The notes below the pieces were generated by a model, which searched no databases, was not told the DNA's origin, and saw only the letters and a list, made by a program, of their open reading frames with translations. From Triglochin maritima (Eukaryota; Streptophyta; Magnoliopsida; Alismatales; Juncaginaceae), in NCBI GenBank assembly GCA_963682175.1, contig OY821771.1, positions 39,080,201-39,144,200 of the forward strand: a stretch of 64,000 nucleotides of DNA, read 5' to 3'. The position numbers and the translations under genes are program-made. Positions 47,465 to 59,716 of the stretch are shown here, one piece after another; position 1 is the stretch's first letter; each line of letters opens with the position of its first letter.

Positions 47465-47540
47465 TCCCTAACTCTAAACCCAATTAACCGTCGCCGACTC
47501 AAAATCCTGCCCTAAATCCCCGTCCAGAGTCCGAACACCC

Positions 47541-47549
47541 AAACCCTAA
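47541..47549 (+). promoter_or_regulatory. telo-box AAACCCTAA in the DOT2 leader
   Basis: AAACCCTAA lies in the probable 5' UTR exon, which ends ctccag before GTGGGT at 47592. Such boxes are common near the starts of plant genes for translation and RNA processing. Confidence 0.5.
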
Positions 47550-48195
47550 ATCCCAACTCCTTCCCCGTCCAACCTCTCGTCAGATCCCTCCAGGTGGGTG
47601 CGGTTACTGATTCTCTTTCCGTTCGGAGATTTCTGTGTGGGTTTTTCTTGCGTGGTTGGCGTAAAGTTGAGTTTTGTAGTTGGTTTGTTTCGAATTTATG
47701 GTTTGGTAGTTTGAGTCCATGTGTTTGATGTGATACAACGAATTCGTATGAATGTGAATACCTGAATTTGAGTCGTGGTAGGCGAATTGTGAGTGTTAGG
47801 TTTTGTGATTGAAATTTCAATGTGACCGACGAACTCTCGAAACCGAAACATTAAAAAACTTAGTTTTAATTTTGAAAATGTATTTTTTAACCCCAAAATG
47901 TGTGGGTCACGGTGGGTTTGAGAATCGAAAGTGATTCTTGACGTAGCTGACATGTTTATTTTCATCATAAAACCACTGTGACATTTGACTTCGGCAGCTC
48001 CATTTTGTTTTTTATTTATTTTTAATCATATAACCACCGTGATATCGGTAAATTTGATGTGTAGGTCCACTAGTCTGCTTTTTATATGATTATTGATGAA
48101 ATGTGTTTCCTATTTCTTTTTTCTTTAAGGGATTTAGTTACTGTAAAGGCAATTAGTGTTTTTGGAAGGTCACTAATACCTGGTTTATTTTCAGG

Positions 48196-51100
48196 ATGAA
48201 AGAAGAAAAATCAAGGAAAAAGTTGGAGTCTTCTGAGAGATCAAGGGAAAAGTTGGAGTCTTCTGAGAAACCAAGGGAAAAATCAAAGACATCAGAGAGA
48301 CCAAGGGAGAAGTCGGGGGCTTCTGAGAGAGCAAGGAAAAAGTCAGAGGCTTCTGAGATTGCTTCTTGGGTCAATAAGAACAAAAAGCTTCAGGAGAAGA
48401 TCAGAGCAGAAAAGGAAAAGGCATCTTTTCGTTCGAAATTATTGGAGGAACAGGTGAAATTTTGGATTTGTTATTGTTTGCTTGTAATGCTTACATCAAT
48501 GTAGAAAAAATTGTGATGTTTGTGTTGCCTTTCTCAGGATATTATTCAAGCGGAAAGTGATGATGATGAACTTTTGCACACCAAAAGTAATTCTTTCCCT
48601 TGATATCTATCTTTATTTTTGCAATAAATATGTACTTTTATGAGACCATGCTTTTGCAGACTCGCATTTAGTTATCCTACTTTACGGCTTTGGTGCATGG
48701 TACTCATTATCTTAGCTTTTGGTGTTCAATGCGACTTAAATGTTTGTTTTATATAAATTTTGACGTACTTTCTTTTTTAATCGATCTTCTCTTCGTCCTT
48801 CACATACAGAGGATCTTGCCGGAGTTAAAATCCTTCACGGCCTTGATAAAGTTATCGAGGGTGGAGCGGTTGTTTTGACTCTCAAAGATCAGAGTATAAT
48901 TGATGGTGGTGATCTTAATGAAGGTAATTTTAGTGCAATCGTTGATTTTTGTTATTAGTTATTACTTATCCACTTTTTCGAGGTGTTTAAAATATATGAT
49001 ATAACAGAGGTTGATATGCTTGAAAATGTGGAAATTGGGGAGCAGAAACAGAGGGATGATGCATATCGAGCTGCAAAAAAGAAGACTGGAGTTTTTGAGG
49101 ACAAGTATGTATATTGTCCAGTCTTTTAATGTTTCTTTTCAAATGCATTTTAGAATATAAAACCTAGTTCATTGTTCTTGTCTCTGGCACAAATATTTGT
49201 ATTTACTTATGATTTCCAGCAATGATCCCTTAGGTTCAATAACGAAGGGTTAGAGAAGACAATACTTCCCCAATATGATGAGCAAGGCGAAGACGAGGTT
49301 AGTGGCATCTGTTTTCTCTTAGAACAATTTACATCTTAGTCGTCATTAGGAAAAGAAATTTGTTTAATTTTACGTGGTTTGCCAATTTTTAGGGAGTTAC
49401 GTTGGATGAAGGTGGACGGTTTTCTGGGGAAGCAGAAAAGAAGCTCGAAGAAGTATGCACTATTCCATTTTCTATTTCCCAATATATGCCCTTTATATGC
49501 TTTTGGACGTGGATTCTTTTCTTGTGTTGCAGAATATAAGTTTGATGGCTTTCGTGCTATATGATACTATTTTTCTTTTAACATTAAGGCCCTTTTGCTA
49601 TATTTCTTGCCCAAACAATCCTTTGGGAGGCGGTATTTCTTTCAACTTCATGTTGAGTTAATTGAGGTCATAGGATATCTAGATTCAGTTGACTAAGTAA
49701 AGGCTGTGAATAACAATATTAGATTGCAAAAAAGGAATTATTTGAGGAATTAATTTTTTGTTGCCAGCTGCGCAGAAGAATACAAGGTGGTACTGTCAGT
49801 AAGACCTATGAAGATTTGTCATCTTCTGCGAAGGTCACATCAGATTATTATACGTCTGAAGAGTTGCTTAAATTTAAAAAGCCAAAGAAGAAAAAATCTT
49901 TGAGGAAACGAGAGAAATTGGATCTGGATACCCTCGAAGCTGAAGCTAAATCTGCTGGTCTTGGTGTTGGTGATCTTGGTTCCAGGAAAGATGGGATGAG
50001 GCAGTCTGCTAGGGAAGAAAAGGAGAAAGCTGAGGCTGAAAAAAGGAGTGAAGCATACCAGTCTGCTTATGCAAAAGCAGAAGAGGCATCAAAAGCTCTA
50101 CGTCTTGAGCAAGCATTTGTATCAAAGGATGAAGAAGACAATCCTGTGTTTGGAGATGATTATGAGGATTTGCAGAGATCACTCGCTCAAGCAAGACAAC
50201 TTGCTCTAAAAAAGCAGGGTGAAGCAATTTCTGGTCCTCAGGGCGTTGCCATGCAAGCATTAGCCACTAGTGAACAAGCAAATAGTAACTCAACGTCAGG
50301 GGAACCTCAAGAAGACAAGGTTGTTATCACGGAAATGGAGGAGTTCGTTTTGGGTCTGCAGTTGAATGAAGGTACCGGGATTTTTATTCGTTGCATTCAT
50401 CTGGCTTCTTATGTCAATTTTTGTCTCTTGGATGTTTCTTTATGAGCACTGTGAGGAATTTCACTGTGTCCATTTTGCATTAGCATTTTAGTAGTTGCTA
50501 ACTTGCTATCATCACATTTTCTATGTAGTATTTGTGTCCCATCATTCTACCGAGGTTTGGTATTTTTCCAAGGCAATGAAATTTATTTACATGCTCTAGT
50601 GTGTGCGTTGTTTCTTTGTCAGTCATTATTTCAGTTGAAACACGTTTACTTATTAATTCCATATTGTACTTTCCAGAAACTCGTAAACCTGATCCTGGCG
50701 ATGTATTTATGGATGACGAGGTTGACCCTGCATCCGGTGACATGGAAATAGAAAATAAATCTGATAACCCAGTTGAACATCAGATCACCAAAGCTGAACC
50801 TGCTGAGGAGGAAAAGGTCATTGCTCCGGACGAGACCATCCATGAGGTTACAGTTGGAAAAGGGTTATCTGGTGCTTTGAAGCTTCTTAAAGATAGGGGA
50901 ACACTCAAGGAAACTGTGGAGTGGGGTGGAAGAAATATGGACAAAAAGAAGAGCAAGCTTGTTGGGATTCATGATAATGATGGTCCAAAGGAAATAAATA
51001 TTGAGAGAACTGATGAATTTGGTAGAACTGTAAGTGCTTTCTCGGTTTCTCCTCTCGATGTGCTTATCGTTACTCTAATAAATTCAAAAGTTTAACATCT

Positions 51101-53876
51101 TTTATAAGGTATTGCTTTTAGTTGAAATCGTATCATTTGTTGTTAATTTTCTAGAATTAGATATTAATCTTGCTCGTTTGTACCAAAAATCAACTAATGG
51201 AATGCCTTATGATCTTGAGTCACTTGTCCCATCCCTAAAATGCCATCATGGTTGGGAATAAAAATAGTGAGATTGAGTAAAAAAAAAGAAAAAAAGTGAA
51301 GAACTAAAAGGAAACCAAGCTTTCAGTTGCTTTTTTTCAAGAAAAAACTAAGATTTTAATATTGAGATGGGGCATATGCCATTCTTTGCCATTCTTGGTA
51401 TATGGAAAAGAATATGGCATAATATATACTTGCCATTCTTGCCATGCACATATGGCTCATGTGCCATTCTTTGCCATGGCAAATTCAGTTACATTGATAT
51501 CGTACAATGCCCCATAGTTCATAACATGGCATAATTTTTTTTCCTGGACAATAGTTTCTTTGTGCCTCATCGTGTGAATTTGGTGTCCCATAATGGCATG
51601 GTGTCATACTCTTTTTTTTATTGCGAGATTTAGAACATTGTTGTTGATGTGTATCAGACGATGATATATCGATTGTTATTTCCTTTTGAAATTTATCACT
51701 TCTTGGTAGTTTATGGCACCTTCTATTCTTATGATCATGAGATGTTATTTTGTTCTTCACAAAATGATTGATTGTGTGTTTTTGCTTCTTAATAGTTGAC
51801 ACCCAAGGAGGCCTTCCGGATTATTTCCCACAAGTTTCATGGTAAGGGACCTGGGAAGACAAAGCAAGAGAAGCGTATGAAACAATTTGAAGAAGAGCTA
51901 AAATTAAAGAGAATGAAGAACTCTGATACTCCATCGGAAGCCATGGAAAGAATACGGGAAGCACAAGCACGTCTCCAGACACCATACCTTGTTCTCAGTG
52001 GGCATGTTAAACCAGGGTATGCTCTTTAATCATGATTTCTCCTCAAGTTGTATGTGTAAAATATTAAACATCACATGGCTATCCTACTTCACCAGTTGCC
52101 GTATACATATTTTTAAATGCAATAAAGTGGAAGAAAGGCAAAAACTTTGTGACTTTACAAACTATTGTTGCTTGGACTTTTAATGTTTGGCATTTGCTCT
52201 TCTAATACATAACATAAAATAAAAGTAAAAGCTGAATAGTCTTGACACCATCTTTATGTGACGTGTGATCCTTTATGTTTCTTCTTATCCAGTGACCGTC
52301 ATCTAATTTGACCATCGGATAAGATATACCTGACTAATTTCATATGGAACAAATTATGAAGTTATTCTATTGCATATGGGACAAAGAAAATCAAAACTAC
52401 ATTTGATAGAGTAACTTTTGTGTTGTATCTTGATTACCAGTGTGTTTTTGTCAAACAAGCATATGAATTTGTTAAACAATATAGTAGGTAAATGCATACT
52501 ATTAAACAACTGTGAGGACTTAGAACCTCAGCTAGACTACGATTTCTCTGTTCATGATTGCACCTTTCTTTTTAGTAGATGATGATATGAAGCGGAGTTG
52601 TATCTAGTAGATTTATTTTCATACTGAATATATGTTGAAACATTTAGACGAGTTTTTCAGACAAGTTTACGAAGTCGGACGTAATTTTTTGTAGAACAAA
52701 TATATTGTTTTAAACAACCATGATCTGTGACATTACCCAGAGGAATCATGTAATCATGCCACACCTCCTTGTCAAAATGTTATGGGTTGATTGATCATTT
52801 TAGAATCCCTAGAATATTCTTCCTGATTATATGTTTTCCTTTGCTTAGCTTAAGTTGTGATCATCCTGTCTCGATTTCTGATAAGACTGGTTGATATCTA
52901 TTTTTGGTGATTGTCTATAATCCATACCATATTTTGTAGTGCCTGTTTTGGCTCCTTTTTTTCTTTTCTTTTTGCATATAATATCCCGTTCACTTTGTGA
53001 TCTTTCCTCATTTGTTGATACAGGCAGACTAGTGATCCCAGAAGTGGTTTTGCCACAGTTGAAAAGGATCATCTTGGGAGCTTGACACCTATGCTTGGGG
53101 ATAGAAAGGTTGATTTTTCTTCATCTTAACTGCTTTGCATTGTCATTGATAATTGAAGTACTTTCATTAATGCTCATGACTCGTCATTTTCAAGTTATTT
53201 CTTTATTTGTTCCCAAGACTTGTGGAGCAGAATTTATACCATGGACTCCATGCATGTGAATGTGTAATATGCACATCACCCTGGATCATTATCCTATTGA
53301 ATCAACATTAAAAATATATTCAAACTTAATATATTTCTGCAAATGGATAATGTAGTCTTCCATTGTCCATGGATAGTACAAACTGCACTTTTACCAAGAA
53401 CTCATTCAAATATTCTTTAATAAATTTTTATTCTTGTCTGGTAGAACTTTCTTTTAATGAATGGTGGGTTCAGAATTCATAGCTTAATGCAACACACTTT
53501 CAAAGCTATCTGCTAGTTCTGACAAATGAATAAATTGCTTATTCATTCATATCGATAAAAAAATTGCTTATTCATGAGCCCAACAGGCCAACACCCAGTT
53601 ATCCAAATTGAGTTATAAAACTTAAACAAGATGTTTAGTAGCCTTACGTTGTTCCTGGATTCCCCCATCTCAATCATCCTCGTTTTCCTCATTTCTTGCC
53701 TTCATTTACTTGTCCTCTTAGATTAGTTTCAAGGTTTTTGTTCTGAAAGCAACATGCTTGCCTACTTCAATGCATTAAACGTTGGTGTCCTTCAGGTGGA
53801 GCATTTCCTTGGTATCAAGCGGAAGGATGTGTCCGGTAGCATGGGCCCTCCCCCACCGAAGAAACCAAAGAGTTAA
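48196..53876 (+). CDS. DOT2: DOT2/MDF, SART-1 family U4/U6.U5 tri-snRNP factor
   Basis: Eleven coding exons: 48196-48453, 48538-48586, 48810-48923, 49008-49104, 49234-49297, 49393-49452, 49768-50371, 50677-51029, 51796-52016, 53024-53108, 53796-53876. All join in phase and give 661 aa. A non-coding leader exon ends at about 47591. Blocks typical of SART-1 proteins: WVNKNKKLQEKIRAEKEKA, DLAGVKILHGLDKVIEGG, VLTLKDQSIIDGGDLNE, VDMLENVEIGEQKQRDDAYRA, TSDYYTSEELLKFKKPKKKK, VTVGKGLSGALKLLKDRG, PKEAFRIISHKFHGKGPGK, and KVEHFLGIKRK near the end. The family (yeast Snu66, human SART1) is a tri-snRNP component needed for spliceosome activation. Arabidopsis DOT2/MDF is needed for meristem and vein patterning. 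The N-terminal charged region here is short (about 55 aa) with decapeptide repeats; from memory the Arabidopsis protein is about 820 aa with a longer one. Further 5' coding exons cannot be excluded, but an in-frame ATG directly follows the acceptor. Confidence 0.93.
48217..48360 (+). repeat. 30-bp coding repeat in DOT2 exon 2
   Basis: About five units encode K(L/S)(E/K)(S/A/T)SE(R/K)(S/P/A)R(E/K). The first two are nearly identical at the DNA level. It makes a highly charged Ser/Glu/Lys/Arg N-terminal tract. Confidence 0.85.
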
Positions 53877-55000
53877 TTCTTGAGAGACCGTCTGAAATTT
53901 GGAACTGAGAGTCTACCTCTCGTATTCCCAGTGTACTTGGGAGGAGATTACCCATTAGTTTTGTACTTAAAAGAGTAAGTACTCCCTCAATTCTTTCTCC
54001 ATAGAGAGATTATGACGTCCAAGCTGACTCTTTACTGTTTCTAATGTGACAGGTTAAATTTTGTCCATTTTTGGTGTAAACTGCTGTAAAAAGTTTCTGT
54101 TATGTCTCTTGGTGTCAACATGGTGGATGACATCTTCATCTGATGTATTGTATTGCTATTTCAGGAGATGTAACATGGGATTTTTTAATTGCTGTTTACA
54201 ATTCCTCCATAGATCTTGCTACGCTATATTTGTGGGAAGAAGGGTATCGCAGGAGCAACTTAAAACATTGTTATCTCTTATTAATGATGATCAGTAGACA
54301 GCCTTGGCGAAGCAAGCTAATTTCTGTTTACTTAAGATTTACTTAGGCGTACAATCGATCCTTGTGGTTTGGATTTGCGTCGTTTTGTAGGTTTTGGTAC
54401 TGCAGGTGTTATAATTGAAGGGCAACAATATGATGACGTGCATGCTCATGTAACAATAGGATAATACGGACTAAATGTGTGGTGGGCGTTAATCGATCAA
54501 AATTTCCAACGTTCGTTTTTTGTTGAGAATACTTGCACTGGGGGGTATTTATATAAGCGAAGACCCTATTGGTCAAGCAAAGAAAAATGAAGCTTTCTGT
54601 TTGTAAGTGTATAACGTATGGATCGTAGACTTTTAACCAATCAAGTTGATCGTAACTATCACGAGGCCATAACTGATCTCTTCTCTTTCCGAGAATTCTC
54701 ATCAGAAATTGAAGACAGATGACCTCCAGTCTCCCGATATTTATTAGATATGCTACTACGACAAAAAAATCACATGACATAATGACATATACACGAGCAA
54801 CTGAAGAGATGACCCATTGAGGATGTTGTTTTGAACTATATATGAGATATATTTATGAAATTATGCAACAAAAATATAATTAGCGCATGAATAAAAATCC
54901 CCTTCAGAATTCTTCCAGCTGGTCCCACCATCAAGGTTTTCACGTTTGACAATTTTTTATTTATTTTGATAAGTTCCAATTTGAGGGAAACACAACTACC
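53877..55000. other. DOT2 3' UTR and intergenic DNA
   Basis: The first 400-500 bases are probably DOT2 3' UTR. The rest has no recognised gene; the minus-strand frame at 54409-54780 has no domain. Confidence 0.4.
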
Positions 55001-55009
55001 TTAAAAATC

Positions 55010-55308
55010 CATAATTTTTGTAATTAATAAGAAATTAAATTTTTAGGAAAAAAAGAGAATTTCGATATCAAGTAGCCTCAGACCAAGCAGGTCCAACGGG
55101 TGGCTTCACGCCTTACCCTTTTTTGTTTTTTGTTTTGATTTTTTTAAATCTATTTTTTAAAACAAAAATAATTTAAAATAATCAGGTCCGAGGCGTGAAG
55201 CCACCCCTCGGACTTGCATGGTCTGAGGGGACTGTATATTGAAATTCCCCTATTTTTTCCTAAAAAATTAATTTCTTATTAGTTTTTTATGAATTAAAAA
55301 ATTACGGC
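55010..55308. mobile_element. MITE with long complementary halves (299 bp)
   Basis: The two halves (left to about 55125, right from about 55185) are reverse complements with mismatches, including ggtggcttcacgcct against aggcgtgaagccaccc. The element would fold into one long hairpin. A perfect 9-bp repeat TTAAAAATC flanks it (55001-55009 and 55309-55317), which fits a Mutator-type MITE. Confidence 0.75.
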
Positions 55309-55726
55309 TTAAAAATCTCATTTACTACGCCAAGAAACAATTTCCCTATAATACGGCAAACAAATATCTTTATTTGATCTCCATATTCTACCAGATCAGG
55401 ACAGCAGTGTTATTATATATTTCAGTCGTCAAACTCAATGGTAATGACTCGTGCCAATCTCCACTCCATTTTATTCCATCATGTGTCCTGTTGAAAACAG
55501 ACCCCTATTTTTTATTTTTTGAAGTTGGTTTAGTGCATATATTAATAATATGAGCCACAACAACGTTATAGCTAACCCCATAGTATGGGTGTTGCAAACC
55601 CCAACAGCAAGTAACCAAATAGTTAAACAATTCAAAATAAGTAGCTAAATACAAGTCTTCAATCCAGGAATTGAGAATTCTCCCTTAATTGTTAGACAAG
55701 ACATGGTCCCTGTCTAGAGAACACCG

Positions 55727-55984
55727 CTAAACCTCTCGAACAAGCATTAGTCCAGGTCCATTGATACCCTCCGAGAGTTCCACTCCCACAACCTCATCAT
55801 CATTAGCAACATGTGAGTTATGATTTCTGATTGTCACTCTTGTCACTAAAGGAGGGTCCACCGGGGTGTCAAGATCCATCGGGATACCACCAGCTGTGGA
55901 TGCCTCAAAAACCAAAGTTCTGGCCTTTTTCACTCCCATGGATTGGGCTAATGGATCTCCGTGTCTCTTGAGGTGTCTATCCAA
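55727..55984 (-). pseudogene. Possible C-terminal tail of the LINE ORF2
   Basis: An open frame coding LDRHLKRHGDPLAQSMG and then an acidic region, downstream of the zf-RVT relic and in the same direction, followed by the presumed LINE 3' UTR. I do not recognise the family; its position suggests a C-terminal part of ORF2. Confidence 0.35.
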
Positions 55985-56169
55985 AGCTAAAAAAGATCAA
56001 AAGAAGTGTTAAAAATGAGTCATGAGTTGATGCAATTTCCCTAAAGCATCGATTATTCGTTTCACACCAAGGAGACCAAAGAAAAATGTTAATTAAAGTG
56101 AACCAATTAGAAGTTCCTAAATCGAGTCGATTTTGAACCTTGATTTGAAAAGTATTATTATTCCCTCGA

Positions 56170-58267
56170 GCTACGTTTTTGGTCGAGCAATGTTGTTTTA
56201 TCCCAAAATGTATTCGTCAATTCACATTCAAAAAATAAGTGGTCAATAGTTTCTATTACTTTGCTACACATTAAACACATTGGGTTAACTTTAGACTTCT
56301 TTTTATTAAGTTGTCACGAGTGAGTATCCTATCTCGGCCATGAGCCAATTAAAAACCTTGACTTTCATGGGCCAATGGGTCTTCCAGATTTATTTCATAA
56401 GTGGATATTTGATCCCACCATCAGTAAGGAAGTGATAGAAATTCATAGTTGTAAAATTTCCTTTTATTGAGAAATACCATTTCCTAGTATCTTCTTAATG
56501 TTTGGGCGAGAATTTCAGAAAGACGTGGTATAACCTCAAGACTTGGTTATTGTTTAAGGTTGTTTTGAATCTGGTTTGGAACCAATCTGGTTGGAAAGGA
56601 ATTCCCCCAAAGAAGTTGGAAACAGTGCTGAATTTACATTTGGAGATGTAAAGGAGATCAACCCAAGTGTCACAAAGACGTTGGTTATCTAGCCATTTAT
56701 CCCACCAAAAGAGAGTTGAGTTTCCATTTCCTATTTCCATTGTGCTAAACCGACAAAGGTTAGGGATCCATTTTACAAGATCGTCAAAAAATGACGAAAA
56801 ATTTCTCTCGTTATCCGGGAATAATCCAAGGTCCTTATATTTTGCCAAAATGATATCTTGGCAGATTCCTTTTTAGTTAGTAATCATTTCCCAAAGTTTC
56901 TTGATTCGAAGACTGAGCCCATAGGCTTTAAGGTCGAGTATTCCAAGACCACCAATTTTTTTGACCGACGTACTCGACCCCATCGGAGTAGATTTTTTGT
57001 CCGTTGTGAAGTCTGGTGAAGAGTTTGTGTATGTGATGTTTTAGTATACTCCAAAATTGATGAAAAAAAGACAAAGTTGTACATCGGGACCTGGGGACTT
57101 GCTTGGGGGTAGAGCAAAGGTAGCCTTCTTGATTTCCACCATCGAGAAGGCTGAGGTTAGGAGAGTGGGTTCAATGATTTTTTGGTTGATTAGTTCGTCC
57201 CAGAGAATAGGGATTTTGTACCCCTTTCCAGCATTGAACCGATTTTCAAAATTGTCAACAATTTCGTTGATGATCATAGTTTGAGAGTAAGTGATTCCAC
57301 CGTTAACATGAAGAGAGAGTATTTTTTTGTCGTTTTCTTTCATTAGCACAAGCATGCAATAATTTCGTGTTCGAATCACCATCTTTTAACCATTGTTTCC
57401 TTGACCTCTATTCCTAATATAATTCATTTTCTTTTAACAAATTTTCATGAACCACCTTGAGTTTTTTAAGGTTGTTTCTCTCAAATTTAGAGAGACCACT
57501 CTCCTGAGTTTTCATGTCAAGTTCTAGAATGTCCTTCTCAATGTTCTTCAATCGGAAGGTTGGTCTGGATGCACTATTAGCCTTTAGGTACCCAATAGTC
57601 TTCAAATTTAAATCGAGATGTGTGTTTAAGTGTTTCAGTTGTTTCCAAGATGATGGGGATATGATCTGACATGACCCTGGGGAGGCCAATACAATGCAAA
57701 AGTGGGAAAGTGTTTTCGCATTCCTGCAATACCAGAAAGCGATCTAAGAGTGCTAAATCTTTCATCCAATTGACAGTTGGTCCAAGTATATTTTAAGTTT
57801 GTTATGCCAAGGTCGATTAAATTTTGGTTAGAAATGAAACTATCAAAGAGTTTGGATTGTGAGCTGAGGTTCATGTTACGGTGAGACCTTTCATCCAAAT
57901 CTCTTGTGAGGTTGAAGTCGCCCGTTGTAAGCCAAGCGATGTTGTTTCCTGGGTTTTCTCTGGTTAATTCAAGGATAAACTCCTTCTTGAGTCTTCCGAC
58001 ACATGGGCCGTAAACAGAACTGAATTTCCATTCGATATTGTTTGATTTAAAGATTAAAGAAATAGTGTAATTCCCCAAACTGTGACTTAATAAGGTGCAG
58101 GAGTTATTATCCCATCCTACCAGTATACCACTTGAGGCACCATTTGAGGGTATGTTAAGCCAATTCGTGATTGTTCTTCCACCCAACATTTTCAGATGGT
58201 AAGGTTGAAAGGAATTCATTTTTGTTTCCTGGATTGTGATAATGGAGGGTTTAAAGGTTTTTATCAA
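56170..58267 (-). pseudogene. LINE ORF2 relic: endonuclease and C-terminal part, internal deletion
   Basis: From 58267 leftward: an APE-type endonuclease (IITIQETKM, SVYGPC, GDFNLTRDLDERSH, LIDLGITNLKYTWTN), a spacer, and the front of the reverse transcriptase ending FALPPSKSPGPD (about 57090). The frame then passes straight to a region with YGLSLRIKKLWEMI, WIPNLCRFSTMEIGNGNSTLFWWDKW and a broken zf-RVT (about 56170-56480). The catalytic YADD/FADD block and most of the RT are missing. Several frameshifts and stops are present. It cannot support transposition. Confidence 0.75.
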
Positions 58268-58347
58268 GTTTTAAATCGCCCTTCCTTTTTTGCAAGTCCC
58301 TAATCCTCTTATATTCTATGTTATATTGTAAAGGATTTCCTCAAAAT

Positions 58348-59434
58348 TCAATTGTCAAGTTCCGGTTGATTGATACACATATGTTGTGCTACATGTCCCA
58401 GATCTCTCATCGTAGTGAGATCAATGTTAGGAAGCCCTTGGTGGCGGCGGATTTGGTTGAGGAATTTTTTAGTTTTTGCAGTATTAGGGCGAAGGATTCC
58501 TATGTTTCTACAAAATTTTACGAATGCCTCGTAAGATTCCCATTGCAAAACATCCATAACATCTTTCCTAAATTTTCTCCATCCTGACCAGAGTTTTAGG
58601 AAGGGGGGAATGTTGGAAGATGATTCAGAATGAGGTGAGTCAGAGTTATGGTTTCAAGGAAGCATGTAGTGGGAATCTATATCTAACAAATTAGGATTCC
58701 TAGGTTCAGTGTTTCTAATGAATGATTCACTAAGAGCATCAAAATTAGAATGTTCTTGGGGAGAGGGGTGAAGAGTACCTCTGTTGTCATGCCCATATTC
58801 CATTGTTTTGGATTCTGTGGAGCCTCCAAAGTAATCGTGGAGGGTTGGATTGGGTTGCCCACCGAAGTTCGTGGATGCTCAAGATGAGGATGGGTGTTGT
58901 CATAGTTTATCCCAGTGGTAATCTTCGAGATATCCACGTTGCTTGCTTCTTGACCAGAGTTTTGATGAGCGTATTTGGTTGGATTCCATTTGCGGGGAGT
59001 GTTTGTCCACCGATCAGAGGGTTTTTGCATCATGGGATGTATCCATGGGAGTCTGAAGCCATTCCCGAATCCCACATTCTGCATTTGGTTGGGGTTGAAG
59101 AAAGGGTTTGGGTCCGTAGGATGTGTGCCAGCCCATGGTTTAATCCCAAAAGGCCATTGTTGCTAATGGGGTTGGGAAGGACTCCAAGACCCCATTGGGC
59201 TAGTTGCGGTTGGAATGTGTTGAAGGTTGGGATATATTGAGTTTGAGTATGGACCCCCTGTGGCGTTTGCTGTTCGTTGTTGGTTGGAAGAATGGTAGCC
59301 TTGGGTGGTTCCGGTCCACCAAGAGTTTTAGTTGTTGGCATCACCGCATTGACTGGTTTATTTTCACCGGTCGCACCAAGAGTCTTGATGCTGAATTGAG
59401 GATCAGATGTGTCACTAAAATGAAAGGTTTGCAT
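58348..59434 (-). pseudogene. LINE ORF1-like relic
   Basis: Pro/Thr/Asn-rich broken frames upstream of the endonuclease in the LINE orientation. No zinc knuckle or RNA-binding motif was recognised, so the assignment rests on position relative to ORF2. It could also be a host fragment carried by the LINE. Confidence 0.4.
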
Positions 59435-59716
59435 GTTATGCTACGAGTCAGGGGTCTTTCGGTTAATGTAATCAGGAACCATCTGTAATCCAGCCTTAGA
59501 AGGTTTTGAAGTTCCTGAATTCAGTCGTGTTCTTGTCTATCTTTCACGGTAATTTGAGATGATAATTTACTGAACTGCTAAACGTCGCTCACAAATTACT
59601 TAAATCGTCCGCACTAATTATTATATTGTCATTCTCTCCTTTCTACTTTCTTTCTCTTTTCATTCCACTCTCCCACCACCACTCTCTTTTCATTTTCCTC
59701 TCAACCATAAAAAACA

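Larger units (their letters stand above)
55515..59495 (-). mobile_element. LINE (L1-type) relic lacking the RT core
   Basis: On the minus strand from about 59495 to 55515: a Pro/Thr-rich ORF1-like part, an endonuclease domain, the very start of the reverse transcriptase, then a jump to the region before the zf-RVT, and a 3' UTR ending in an A-rich tail (aaaaaataaaaaatag, seen as T-rich at about 55506-55521). All frames are broken. The ends are approximate and no target duplication was identified. Confidence 0.75.

Noticed and set aside
49816..50445. 209-aa open frame considered as a separate gene
   Set aside because: It is DOT2 exon 49768-50371 plus read-through into the following intron.
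51360..51480. Repeated tgccattctt and ccatatg words
   Set aside because: They lie in a DOT2 intron as an irregular low-complexity repeat with no further structure.
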